The notes under the pieces were generated by a model that saw only the letters and a program-made list of their open reading frames with translations, was not told the origin of the DNA and did no database searches. From a virus: a stretch of 25,121 bases of DNA. Both the position numbers and the translations under genes were made by a program. The stretch is taken from the IMG/VR virus record IMGVR_UViG_3300028581_001824, positions 1 through 25,121 of that record; one strand, given 5' to 3'. Shown here one piece after another: positions 13,586 to 20,372 of this stretch. Position 1 is the stretch's first letter. Each line of letters starts with the position of its first letter.

Positions 13586-14778
13586 TATACATCGGTCTCG
13601 AGTCGTATCAAGAAAGATACACTTTACAATTAACTGAGTGGAATCGTCGAGTATTCGAACGCCGCGGATTAGATGTGGTATATGTACCAGGTGAAACATT
13701 AGATAATACAGGTGCTATTTCTGTTGGGCAGGTGTTAGATGCTCATGGTCGTAGTTACTTTAGCATGAGTCAAATGATGAATGTTGTCAAGATGATGAAG
13801 GCTGGTGAAGTTACAAGTGACGATGTTATCTATTTTGAAGATATGTTTGCTCCAGGTATTGAAACTTTGCCATATATTCTTGATCAAGTGGACCCGAAGT
13901 ACAGACCAAAGATTTTTGTTAGATGCTTGGCCCAGTCGGTAGATCCAGATGACTTTGTTCATGTCTGGGGCATGGCCAAGTGGATGGATCTATATGAAAA
14001 GATGGTCAATGAGTTTGTAACAGGTGTATTAGCCACTAACGAAGAGATGGTGGCTCATATGCGTATTGCAGGTTGGTCTGCGCCAATCTACAATATTAGT
14101 GGTCTAGCATTTGGCAAAGAGGAAGTTCTAGAGCGTATAGGTGGCTCGCAAAATATTAAACCGTTTGATCAACGTAGAATGCGTGTAGGCTTTGCCGCTA
14201 GGTTTGACCAAGAGAAGCAACCAGACTTCTACATGGACTTGATTGAAATGTATCATGATCAAGGTCGCCACAAAGATATCGAATTTGCTATCTTCCAAGG
14301 TGGTCCATTGCGTAGTAATAACGCTAAGTATATTGATCGTGCTCGTCAGCTAGAGAGTGAAGGCAAACTTACAATATACGAAAACTTGAAGAAAAATGAT
14401 TATTATACTCTGCTCAACGATACTCGTGTGCTATTTAATTGTGCTTTACAAGACTGGGTCTCTAACACTGTGTCAGAAGCAGATACTCTGGGCTGTAATG
14501 TTCTTTATCCTGCTTATAGAAGTTTTCCCGAGACTTTTGCTGATGACCCTAATCGCCTTTATGTTCCTTGGTCAATCGACGACGCATATCATAAGTTAGA
14601 AAACTTGCTACAAGCGCCACATCACAACATGGGCTTGATTAGTGACTGGACTGATGGTACTGTTGATCGTGTTGTAGACATCATGACGGGCAAAGGTGAA
14701 CAGTGGAATCGTGCTGGTAATCGTTATCGTGACCATGTTAGTCAAGCCAAGTATCATGTAAGAAAGATTGAAGGATGA
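13573..14778 (+). CDS. GT-B glycosyltransferase (GT4-like)
   Basis: A 401-residue protein with two Rossmann-like halves, as expected of GT-B enzymes. The N-terminal half ends around ATNEEMVAHMRIAGWSAPIYNI (residues 155-176). The C-terminal half begins with MRVGFAARFDQEKQPDFYMDLIE (202-224), the standard strand and helix after the hinge in GT4-like enzymes, and continues to NYYTLLNDTRV-type and VSNTVSEADTLGCNVLYP segments (about 298-318), where the donor-binding E-x-x-x-x-G motif is found (SEADTLG). It transfers a sugar from a nucleotide donor; the acceptor is unknown. It overlaps the endonuclease before it and the epimerase after it (ATGA), and GAAGGAA precedes the ATG. Probably works with the sugar-nucleotide enzymes that follow. 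Confidence 0.8.
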   Translation: MRKLIYIGLESYQERYTLQLTEWNRRVFERRGLDVVYVPGETLDNTGAISVGQVLDAHGRSYFSMSQMMNVVKMMKAGEVTSDDVIYFEDMFAPGIETLPYILDQVDPKYRPKIFVRCLAQSVDPDDFVHVWGMAKWMDLYEKMVNEFVTGVLATNEEMVAHMRIAGWSAPIYNISGLAFGKEEVLERIGGSQNIKPFDQRRMRVGFAARFDQEKQPDFYMDLIEMYHDQGRHKDIEFAIFQGGPLRSNNAKYIDRARQLESEGKLTIYENLKKNDYYTLLNDTRVLFNCALQDWVSNTVSEADTLGCNVLYPAYRSFPETFADDPNRLYVPWSIDDAYHKLENLLQAPHHNMGLISDWTDGTVDRVVDIMTGKGEQWNRAGNRYRDHVSQAKYHVRKIEG

Positions 14779-15725
14779 GAGTAATAGTTACCGGTGGTGC
14801 AGGATTTATTGGCGGCGAAACTGTTCTTAAGCTACTTGATGCTGGACACAATGTATTAGGCATTGACCGTGATATGCCATCGCCATATTTAATTAACTCA
14901 GGGGCTACGTGGCACACTGGTGATTTTGCCAGCGAAGTTGGGCTTGACTGTATTCGCGGTTTTGAGCCAGATGCTATTATTCATTGTGCTGGCACTAGTC
15001 TGGTTGGCCCTAGTATGCTCGATCCAGAAGAGTATTACAATAATAACTTTGCCAAGACCAAGGCAATGTTAGATTACATTGTCAAAAACAAGTTAACCGA
15101 CATTAGAATTATCTTTAGTAGTAGTGCCGCAACATATGGCAATCCTGTTATAACACCTGTACAAGAAGTTGATCCTACAGAACCTATCAGTCCATACGGC
15201 GAAAGCAAATTAATGGTTGATTGGATGTTGAAAAGTTATCAACGTGCATATGGTTTAGACTACGTGAGTTTTCGTTACTTTAATGCCTGTGGGGCAGATA
15301 GTCGAGCTCGACATGGACAGCTCGATGGTGCAACACATATCATTGCTCGTGTGCTAGAAAGTGTTAAAGCCGGAACAAATTTTACACTATACGGAACTGA
15401 CTATCCAACCAACGACGGCACCTGTATTAGAGATTATATTCACGTGGAAGATTTGGCCGAAGCACATATATTAGCCACAGATCGAACTATTCCTAGTGGC
15501 ATTTATAATCTTGGTACCAACACAGGTCATAGTAATCTTGAAATTATTCAACTAGCCGCAGTCATAACCAACATTGCTGTTACTCATAAGAATGGGCCAA
15601 AGCGTGAAGGCGATCCTGCTATACTTACAGCCGATGCCGGTAAGTTTATGAGTGTAAGTGCTTGGCGACCCAAATTTAATTTACAAGACATAATTACTCA
15701 CGCTTGGGCATGGTATACCAGATGA
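14775..15725 (+). CDS. NAD-dependent sugar-nucleotide epimerase (GalE-like)
   Basis: A 316-residue short-chain dehydrogenase/reductase of the extended type, most like UDP-glucose 4-epimerase. NAD-binding GGAGFIGG is at residues 7-14. The active site has SSSAATYG (about 115-122, catalytic Ser) and SPYGESK (Tyr and Lys about 140-144). Substrate-site sequences are RYFNACGAD and IRDYIHVEDLAEAH, both very typical of GalE. It makes or interconverts an NDP-hexose. It starts by ATGA overlap with the glycosyltransferase and its stop overlaps the aminotransferase start. The exact sugar cannot be told from sequence. Confidence 0.85.
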   Translation: MRVIVTGGAGFIGGETVLKLLDAGHNVLGIDRDMPSPYLINSGATWHTGDFASEVGLDCIRGFEPDAIIHCAGTSLVGPSMLDPEEYYNNNFAKTKAMLDYIVKNKLTDIRIIFSSSAATYGNPVITPVQEVDPTEPISPYGESKLMVDWMLKSYQRAYGLDYVSFRYFNACGADSRARHGQLDGATHIIARVLESVKAGTNFTLYGTDYPTNDGTCIRDYIHVEDLAEAHILATDRTIPSGIYNLGTNTGHSNLEIIQLAAVITNIAVTHKNGPKREGDPAILTADAGKFMSVSAWRPKFNLQDIITHAWAWYTR

Positions 15726-16315
15726 GCTTTGACAGCATACTAAAATTTGAACAAGAGTTAGCCGAGTACACTGGCGCTCCATATGCTATTATGACTGACT
15801 GCTGTACTCATGCCATTGAGTTATGCTTGCGATATGATCAAGTAAAAGAAACATGTTTTACTCCATATACATATTTGTCAGTGCCGATGACCATGCACAA
15901 ATTAGGTATTAAGTATAGCTATCACACACAGCTACACAGACAACAGTGGGTCGGAGAATACAAGTTTGAAGCTACTAGGATTTGGGATAGTGCCCGTAGA
16001 TTAGAACGTGGTATGTACCGCCCTGGTACACTAACCTGTGTAAGTTTTGGTCGTACTAAACCATTGGAGATTGGCCGTGGCGGTGCTATACTACTAGATG
16101 ACGCAGAAGCATATCGAATTATGTTGCTACAAAGATACGATGGTAGAGATCTATCTATCATTCCTTGGCAAGCACAAGACGTATTCCATGTGGGGTATCA
16201 CTATAAGCCTACCACAGAAGAAGCAGAATTAGGCAGTCGATTATTGCCCTTGGTCAACGAACAACCTAAATATGTAGAATACCCGGATTGCCGAAAGATT
16301 AAAATAATTGATTAA
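15722..16315 (+). CDS. miniature DegT/DnrJ-type PLP aminotransferase
   Basis: A 197-residue relative of the sugar aminotransferases that put an amino group on keto-sugar nucleotides. The ATG at 15722 overlaps the epimerase stop (ATGA) and begins at the conserved FEQELAEYTGAPYAIM segment; frames further upstream are not needed. Family landmarks are DCCTHAIELCLR (PLP phosphate region), FTPYTYLSVP, the Asp of IWDSARR and VSFGRTKPLEIGRGGAILLDD, where the lysine of TKP aligns with the PLP-binding lysine (SF..xK...GGA). Normal members are about 370-400 residues; the usual C-terminal domain is missing. It may be a natural phage-type short form or a truncated gene. Function as amino-sugar synthase is plausible but not certain. 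Confidence 0.7.
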   Translation: MSFDSILKFEQELAEYTGAPYAIMTDCCTHAIELCLRYDQVKETCFTPYTYLSVPMTMHKLGIKYSYHTQLHRQQWVGEYKFEATRIWDSARRLERGMYRPGTLTCVSFGRTKPLEIGRGGAILLDDAEAYRIMLLQRYDGRDLSIIPWQAQDVFHVGYHYKPTTEEAELGSRLLPLVNEQPKYVEYPDCRKIKIID

Positions 16316-16319
16316 GCCG

Positions 16320-16348
16320 TAGACATAAACCTAAATAACCTTTATAAT
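16320..16348 (+). promoter_or_regulatory. sigma70-type promoter for folE, with embedded CTAAATA
   Basis: TAGACA, 17 bases, TATAAT: five of six -35 bases and a perfect -10. The spacer contains CTAAATA (16331-16337) as at the clamp promoter. GGAG and the TTG start follow. Confidence 0.7.
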
Positions 16349-16391
16349 AGTAGTATAAAAGCCATCCACGGCACAAACTCGGAGAATAGAA

Positions 16392-17216
16392 TTGACATCA
16401 TTTACATCAGAAGATAGAGAAAACGCTAAAAAATTAGTAGACGAAGCACCGTTTCATCCAGGCTATGAAGATGCCGCTATGGGTAATATCCTTGCAGGCG
16501 CAGAACAACAAGACAACGACAAAGATTATAAAGAAGCCAATCTAGCAGATGCTATTCGCTTTAACATGAAGCGTGATAAGAAACGCTTTTGGGCAGGCGA
16601 CAACATTAGTGAATATGTAGTTGGTCACAGAGATGAACTAATTGCAAATGCAACTGTGGCATTTGAAGGTGTTTTAGATGCCTTACTTATCGACCGCGAA
16701 AACGATCCTAACTCAAAGGGCACAGCTCACAGGCTTGCTAAGATGTACTACAAGGAAATTATGGAGGGCAGATATGCTCCAGCACCAGATGCAACAGCTT
16801 TTCCAAATGATAGTGAGGATCGATATGAAGGTATGTTGGTTGTGCGTAGTGAGCTCCGTAGTATGTGTAGTCATCATCATCAGCCTGTGTCTGGTGTTGC
16901 TTATATCGGTATTATTGCCGCTAACAAGCTCATTGGATTGTCAAAGTATACAAGGATCGCACAGTGGTGTGCTCGCCGTGGCACCTTGCAGGAAGAACTC
17001 TGTAACGATATCGCAAGAGAGATAATGAAGGCCACTGAGTCGGAGCACATCGGAGTCTATATAGAATGTGAACATGGTTGCTGTACCAATAGGGGCATAA
17101 TGGCACACTCAAGTTTAACTCAGACTACTGTATTACGAGGTGCGTTCCTTAAGGATCCTGGTACTAAGAAAGAGTTTTTTGATAATATTGCTTTACAATC
17201 AAGGAACGGCAAGTAA
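16392..17216 (+). CDS. folE: GTP cyclohydrolase I
   Basis: Converts GTP to dihydroneopterin triphosphate, the first step toward 7-deazaguanines (and folates). The translation has 274 residues; the enzyme core of about 190 residues follows an N-terminal extension of about 75. Zinc ligands are visible as C159 and H162 in RSMCSHHHQPVSG and C230 in ECEHGCCTNRG; GLSKYTRI (182-189) and AHSSLTQTT are typical active-site segments. The TTG at 16392 is chosen since GGAG lies seven bases before it and no earlier ATG exists; internal ATGs would still keep the catalytic core. It has its own sigma70-type promoter and is followed by the HIT gene. In phages with dpdA, folE usually feeds DNA modification, which is the likely role here. 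Confidence 0.93.
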   Translation: MTSFTSEDRENAKKLVDEAPFHPGYEDAAMGNILAGAEQQDNDKDYKEANLADAIRFNMKRDKKRFWAGDNISEYVVGHRDELIANATVAFEGVLDALLIDRENDPNSKGTAHRLAKMYYKEIMEGRYAPAPDATAFPNDSEDRYEGMLVVRSELRSMCSHHHQPVSGVAYIGIIAANKLIGLSKYTRIAQWCARRGTLQEELCNDIAREIMKATESEHIGVYIECEHGCCTNRGIMAHSSLTQTTVLRGAFLKDPGTKKEFFDNIALQSRNGK

Positions 17217-17220
17217 GATA

Positions 17221-17583
17221 ATGGACTTAGAAGATGCACAAAAATATGGTATAGCACCTTGGGACAATATTGTCCGTGAGGATTTTCACATCGTGGTATA
17301 TGCCGACAAATATCCCTGCACCCCAGGGCATTTGTTATTCGTTCCTAGGTATGATTCTGAACCGTTGATTAACCAATGCTTAACTGATGCATTTAAAGCT
17401 GGTCAGGATATGATTACTGCGGGAGAATGCGAAGGATTTAATATTGGCATGAACTGGGGCCAGGTTGCCGGGCAGACTGTTATGTATCCACACGTTCATC
17501 TTATACCACGCAGGGCAGGCGATGTTGACGATCCCGTTGGCGGTGTGCGTAACACAATCCCAGGCAAGGGCAATTATAAATAG
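17221..17583 (+). CDS. HIT-family nucleotide hydrolase-like protein
   Basis: A 120-residue histidine-triad protein. The ATG at 17221 comes four bases after the folE stop and gives the normal HIT beginning (MDLEDAQKYGIAPWDNIVRED). Family features are VVYADKYPCTPGHLLFVPR, FNIGMNWGQVAGQTV and the signature MYPHVHLIPRRAGD. In most HIT proteins the signature is H-x-H-x-H; here the first His is replaced by Tyr (Y-P-H-V-H). The last His, the catalytic one, is kept. Relatives hydrolyse dinucleotides or nucleoside phosphoramidates. It probably shares the folE transcript; a link with the pathway is possible but unproven. The terminal codons NYK-stop contain a TATAAATA sequence. Confidence 0.85.
   Translation: MDLEDAQKYGIAPWDNIVREDFHIVVYADKYPCTPGHLLFVPRYDSEPLINQCLTDAFKAGQDMITAGECEGFNIGMNWGQVAGQTVMYPHVHLIPRRAGDVDDPVGGVRNTIPGKGNYK
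17575..17582 (+). promoter_or_regulatory. perfect T4-type late box within the end of the HIT gene
   Basis: TATAAATA on the plus strand, formed by the last codons and stop of the HIT gene. A transcript from it would run antisense through the inverted HNH gene and on to queD. It may be a chance result of the codons Tyr-Lys-stop. Confidence 0.35.
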
Positions 17584-17604
17584 TATTATACCGGCCTTTA
17601 GGTG

Positions 17605-18300
17605 TCAACCCACTGTGGTCAGGTTCCAACCCTTAATAGATTTATACCTGCCGGTCATCATCGACGAAAAGTTTCCTATATTTAGGTTGTATTTTTTACG
17701 CATATCGTGCCTAGTGATATTTTTTTCAACCCTTCCATCATTATTTACAAACGTGTAGAGAGTAGGATCATAATGAGAATGCGTTTCTCCGGTGAAATGT
17801 TTATTTAGAAAAGGATGTGTTCCTGCTTTTACCATATCACTGGCAATAGTAGATCCATCTGCTCTACGGCAGAACGGATTTGTTCCATTCTTTACTCGGT
17901 CCATCGATGACGAACTACCATCTTTCCTGCGCTGTAAGGGATGTGTTCCTGCTTTTACCATATCGCTTGCTAGCGACGACCCATCTTCTCTTTTTTGAAA
18001 TGGGTGTGTATTTGTTTTAACTCGCAATAGAGCAGATTTTTTCATCAACTCAGATTGTTCATAGAGAGAATTATTCATTCGTTTTCCTAGTAACCAACAG
18101 GCACTATAGTCACCTTGTTGATAATGAATATCGTAATGATCTTGTATTGATAATGCTACTAGGTTATCTATTGAATTATTTTCTCTATTTCCGTCTTTAT
18201 GATGTATATGGTATCGCCGACCGGTTACATCTTTTAGAATAGGCCCAACATGATTTTCGTAGATTTTTCGATATTTGTTTGTGCCGCAATAAGTACACAT
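17605..18300 (-). CDS. HNH homing endonuclease with 21-residue repeats (inverted)
   Basis: The only minus-strand gene in the right 24 kb, placed between the HIT and queD genes. I choose the ATG at 18300 (231 residues) because AAAGGA lies nine bases upstream; an ATG at 18324 would add eight residues without a ribosome-binding site. HNH core: RRYHIHHKDGNRENNSIDNLVAL with HYDIH (about 28-59). Then three 21-residue repeats beginning THP(F/L)xxRxDGSS and a fourth partial copy (residues 99-165), followed by a C-terminal helix-turn-helix-like block (NITRHDMRKKYNL...GNFSSMMTGRYKSIKGW) of the NUMOD1/IENR1 kind that reads DNA. It belongs to the same family as the HNH gene before the polymerase. Opposite strand and intergenic position mark it as an inserted mobile gene. 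Confidence 0.85.
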   Translation of the reverse strand: MCTYCGTNKYRKIYENHVGPILKDVTGRRYHIHHKDGNRENNSIDNLVALSIQDHYDIHYQQGDYSACWLLGKRMNNSLYEQSELMKKSALLRVKTNTHPFQKREDGSSLASDMVKAGTHPLQRRKDGSSSSMDRVKNGTNPFCRRADGSTIASDMVKAGTHPFLNKHFTGETHSHYDPTLYTFVNNDGRVEKNITRHDMRKKYNLNIGNFSSMMTGRYKSIKGWNLTTVG

Positions 18301-18328
18301 GCTGATTGTTCCTTTCTTGAACATTAGA

Positions 18329-18358
18329 GTAGTTGGGGATTCCCGTCCCGCGAACTAC
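18329..18358 (-). promoter_or_regulatory. 5' hairpin upstream of the inverted HNH gene
   Basis: GTAGTT (18329-18334) and AACTAC (18353-18358) form a six-base stem with a GC-rich inner part. It would lie at the 5' end of an HNH mRNA started from the late-like box at 18364. T4 homing-endonuclease genes are known to be held back by 5' hairpins in early transcripts, but here the ribosome-binding site is outside the stem. Confidence 0.4.
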
Positions 18359-18363
18359 ACTAT

Positions 18364-18370
18364 TATTTAG
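18364..18370 (-). promoter_or_regulatory. late-like box CTAAATA for the inverted HNH gene
   Basis: On the minus strand CTAAATA lies about 60 bases before the chosen HNH start, just ahead of the hairpin. It is a variant of the T4-type late box. Such short A+T motifs are frequent, so support is modest. Confidence 0.35.
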
Positions 18371-18379
18371 CCATATTAT

Positions 18380-18408
18380 TTGTGTTTTTTTAGATAATAT
18401 GCTACAAT
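18380..18408 (+). promoter_or_regulatory. sigma70 extended -10 promoter for queD
   Basis: TTGTGT, 17 bases, TACAAT with TG one base before the -10 (TGCTACAAT, an extended -10). AGGAG and the queD ATG follow 8-19 bases downstream. Confidence 0.6.
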
Positions 18409-18426
18409 CTAACATAGGAGAAATAA

Positions 18427-18939
18427 ATGGCAATCCAACCAGTAACATATAAATTCACTAGTACCAAAGAGTATGTAGATGCTTTCCCTGTGGCCTATCG
18501 CCAGTGGAAGGCCGATAGCCATTGTAACCTAATCCATGGCTATGCGTTTAGTATGAAGTTTTACTTTGGTACTAACGACCTGGACGTTCGTAACTGGGCG
18601 TGCGATTATGGCGGACTAAAAGAACTCAAGCAGGTTCTTGAGGACCAATTTGACCACACCACACTTTGTAGTTCCGATGACCCGGAACTTGATTGGTACA
18701 AAGAAGCCGAGAGGCGCGGCCTGATGAAATTGACTATACTACCAAAGTTAGGATGCGAGTCCCTCGCTGACTATCTTTACAAGTATGTCAATGGCGTTTA
18801 TATCCCAGATATGTGGGGAGAAGCCGAAGCAAAAAGACTTTGGTGCTATAGAGTTGAAGTCCGAGAGACCCAATCTAATATGGCATTTCGTGAAGGCCAT
18901 AGAGAATGGAACGAAGATTTATTTGTTGGTTTTGAGTGA
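18427..18939 (+). CDS. queD: 6-carboxytetrahydropterin synthase QueD-like
   Basis: Turns dihydroneopterin triphosphate (the FolE product) into 6-carboxytetrahydropterin, the second step to 7-deazaguanines. It has 170 residues against about 120 for E. coli QueD. Motifs: catalytic Cys in SHCNLIHGYAF (C33) with zinc ligand H37; FDHTTL (75-80) supplying the catalytic Asp-His; CESLADYLY (110-118) with the conserved Glu; RVEVRETQSN (142-151) with the pterin-binding Glu. The usual HGH is HGY here, so one zinc ligand is replaced by Tyr39; from memory this is common in phage forms. AGGAG lies six bases before the ATG, and the gene has its own promoter. Its last 30 codons are duplicated, with synonymous divergence, at 20393-20482. 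Confidence 0.85.
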   Translation: MAIQPVTYKFTSTKEYVDAFPVAYRQWKADSHCNLIHGYAFSMKFYFGTNDLDVRNWACDYGGLKELKQVLEDQFDHTTLCSSDDPELDWYKEAERRGLMKLTILPKLGCESLADYLYKYVNGVYIPDMWGEAEAKRLWCYRVEVRETQSNMAFREGHREWNEDLFVGFE

Positions 18940-18944
18940 TTTCG

Positions 18945-18952
18945 TATAAATA
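18945..18952 (+). promoter_or_regulatory. T4-type late promoter (TATAAATA) for the second GIY-YIG gene
   Basis: A perfect TATAAATA box 28 bases before the GIY-YIG ATG, leaving room for a normal leader with an AAAGGA ribosome-binding site. Late expression is typical of T4 homing endonuclease genes. Confidence 0.65.
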
Positions 18953-18979
18953 AACATAGTTAGTAGCAAAGGACGAACT

Positions 18980-19840
18980 ATGTATTATGGATTTATTTAC
19001 GAATGGACCAATATGCTTAATGGTAAAAAGTATATTGGTTCTCACGCAGGCACAATAGATGATGGTTATATCGGTTCAGGTAAAGTTTTTCAACGGGCTA
19101 TCAAAAAGCACGGTATTGAGAACTTTACAAGAGCCATTATTGAGTATGTTGAAGTAGAAGATAGACAATATCTTTTACAGCGTGAAAAGTTTCATCTGGA
19201 CGAAGTCAATGCTTACTACTCTGCCGACTATTACAATGTAGCCAAAGATGTTATCGGCGGTGATACTAAGGCAGGGTGGACTGACGAACGCAGGCAAGAG
19301 TTTAGTAATCAAATCAAACAAATCTGGGCAAATAGAACAGAAGAAGAAAAGCAAGAGATTTTGAGCAGAACCCACACAAAAACTAAAGAATGGTTTCAGT
19401 CCGAAGAAGGTGAGCAGTTTAAGGAAAAGTTGCGTGGTAATATACCTAACATGATTGCAGGTGTTAAAGCACGTGACCTGGAAGATAGAAAGCGTAGTGC
19501 CCGTTTAGGTAAAGAGCGTATGGGTGCTGAACGCAGAAAAGAGGTCGCCCGCAAGGGTGTAGAGAATCGTAATCCCAAAACTGAAGCATTAGCAAGACAA
19601 CAGGCCAAAGAAACAAGAGCAAACTGGTCAGAAGAAAAGCGTAAAGAAGTATTTGAGAATAGCAGTAAAGGTAGAAAAGGTAAATGTGCTGGTAGTGAGA
19701 ACGGAAGGGCAAGAAAGATTGTTGCCGAGTCCAGAACATTTGACACATTGAAAGATGCTATGCTACAATTGAATATATCTGAATACAAACTACATAGTAG
19801 ATTGAAAGATCCAAATAACAAGGAATATTATTACCTATGA
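18980..19840 (+). CDS. GIY-YIG homing endonuclease (long, SegA/I-Tev-like)
   Basis: A 286-residue endonuclease. GIY-YIG motif: GFIYEWTNMLNGKKYIGSH (residues 4-22), then GYIGSGKVFQRAIKKHGIENFTRAIIEYV, the standard first helix with its Arg/Lys, and an E in the following helix (LLQREKFHLDE). Residues 115-235 are long, charged, Arg/Lys/Glu-rich helices (repeated R-K-E-V patterns) that act as linker and DNA-binding arm. The C-terminal 45 residues (ARKIVAESRTFDTLKDAMLQLNISEYKLHSRL) resemble a NUMOD/IENR1 helix-turn-helix. It has a late promoter and AAAGGA six bases before the ATG. It heads a three-gene cassette placed between the true end of queD and a second queD end. Confidence 0.9.
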   Translation: MYYGFIYEWTNMLNGKKYIGSHAGTIDDGYIGSGKVFQRAIKKHGIENFTRAIIEYVEVEDRQYLLQREKFHLDEVNAYYSADYYNVAKDVIGGDTKAGWTDERRQEFSNQIKQIWANRTEEEKQEILSRTHTKTKEWFQSEEGEQFKEKLRGNIPNMIAGVKARDLEDRKRSARLGKERMGAERRKEVARKGVENRNPKTEALARQQAKETRANWSEEKRKEVFENSSKGRKGKCAGSENGRARKIVAESRTFDTLKDAMLQLNISEYKLHSRLKDPNNKEYYYL

Positions 19841-20148
19841 TTGATTATTACGAAGCATTGAAAGAAATGCACAAAGGCAATGTGGTCAAGTATGTGGGCA
19901 CAGTAAATGGCAATGTGATGAGCGATAATGGTGCTAGTTTCTGTATGTGTCGTGGTTGTATCTTTCTCTTTGACGATGGAGCAATCAAATGGAACAAGTT
20001 GGGCTATATGGTTTATGACCCAGACTTCAGATATGAACTTACAGGTGCTACAGTTGATCCAAGAGCGTGGAAACCAGAGAAGAACAAAGACCGTAAAGAT
20101 ATCAAGAGCCGGTTAGGTTATTCAAGAATAGGATTAGGAAATATATGA
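19837..20148 (+). CDS. small cassette protein, unknown; weak DUF2829-like start
   Basis: A 103-residue protein coupled to the GIY-YIG gene by ATGA overlap, and to the next gene the same way. The N-terminus DYYEALKEMHKGNVVKYVG resembles the opening of DUF2829 proteins (F-x-x-A-L-x-x-(L/M)-x-x-G-x-x-V), a family that includes the anti-Thoeris protein Tad2, but the characteristic downstream segment is not clear. The C-terminal third is basic (KPEKNKDRKDIKSRLG). It could equally be an unrelated small protein carried with the endonuclease. Function is not assigned. Confidence 0.65.
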   Translation: MIDYYEALKEMHKGNVVKYVGTVNGNVMSDNGASFCMCRGCIFLFDDGAIKWNKLGYMVYDPDFRYELTGATVDPRAWKPEKNKDRKDIKSRLGYSRIGLGNI

Positions 20149-20372
20149 AAAAAATACCTATGTTAGAAAAGTTTGCCGCACAGAGTCTTGTGGAATCGGA
20201 TGGTGAACTAATCTTCAGTAAAGAAAAGTTCGCCGAGTTGCTTGTGAGAGAATGTTTAGGATGTTGTGAACAAGTTATCAGTGATCCTGTTCCAGAAAGT
20301 GTAGACACTTGGTTGAATGGTGGCACACAATGTATGGTGGAGATTCGAGAACATTTCGGAGTTGAAGAATGA
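20145..20372 (+). CDS. small cassette protein with FAELLVRECL...HFGVEE motif
   Basis: A 75-residue protein coupled by ATGA overlap to the gene before and, through its own stop, to the queD-tail ORF. It ends in EIREHFGVEE and contains KFAELLVRECLGCCEQV, a pattern I recall in many short, uncharacterised T4-like marine phage proteins, where it forms a helical C-terminal domain. No enzyme motif. Part of the inserted cassette 18980-20485. Confidence 0.65.
   Translation: MKKIPMLEKFAAQSLVESDGELIFSKEKFAELLVRECLGCCEQVISDPVPESVDTWLNGGTQCMVEIREHFGVEE

Noticed and set aside
17465-17758. 97-codon plus-strand frame running from the HIT gene into the HNH region
   Set aside because: It overlaps the HIT gene in another frame and the HNH gene antisense, without start signals or recognisable content.
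17640-18000. Plus-strand frame at 17792-17998 as a small gene
   Set aside because: It is the antisense of the HNH repeat array; its regularity mirrors those protein repeats.
17605-18165. Repeated GTHPF-type sequence as a possible CRISPR array or DNA repeat
   Set aside because: The 63-base period is due to protein repeats in the HNH gene; repeats are imperfect at DNA level and there are no spacers.
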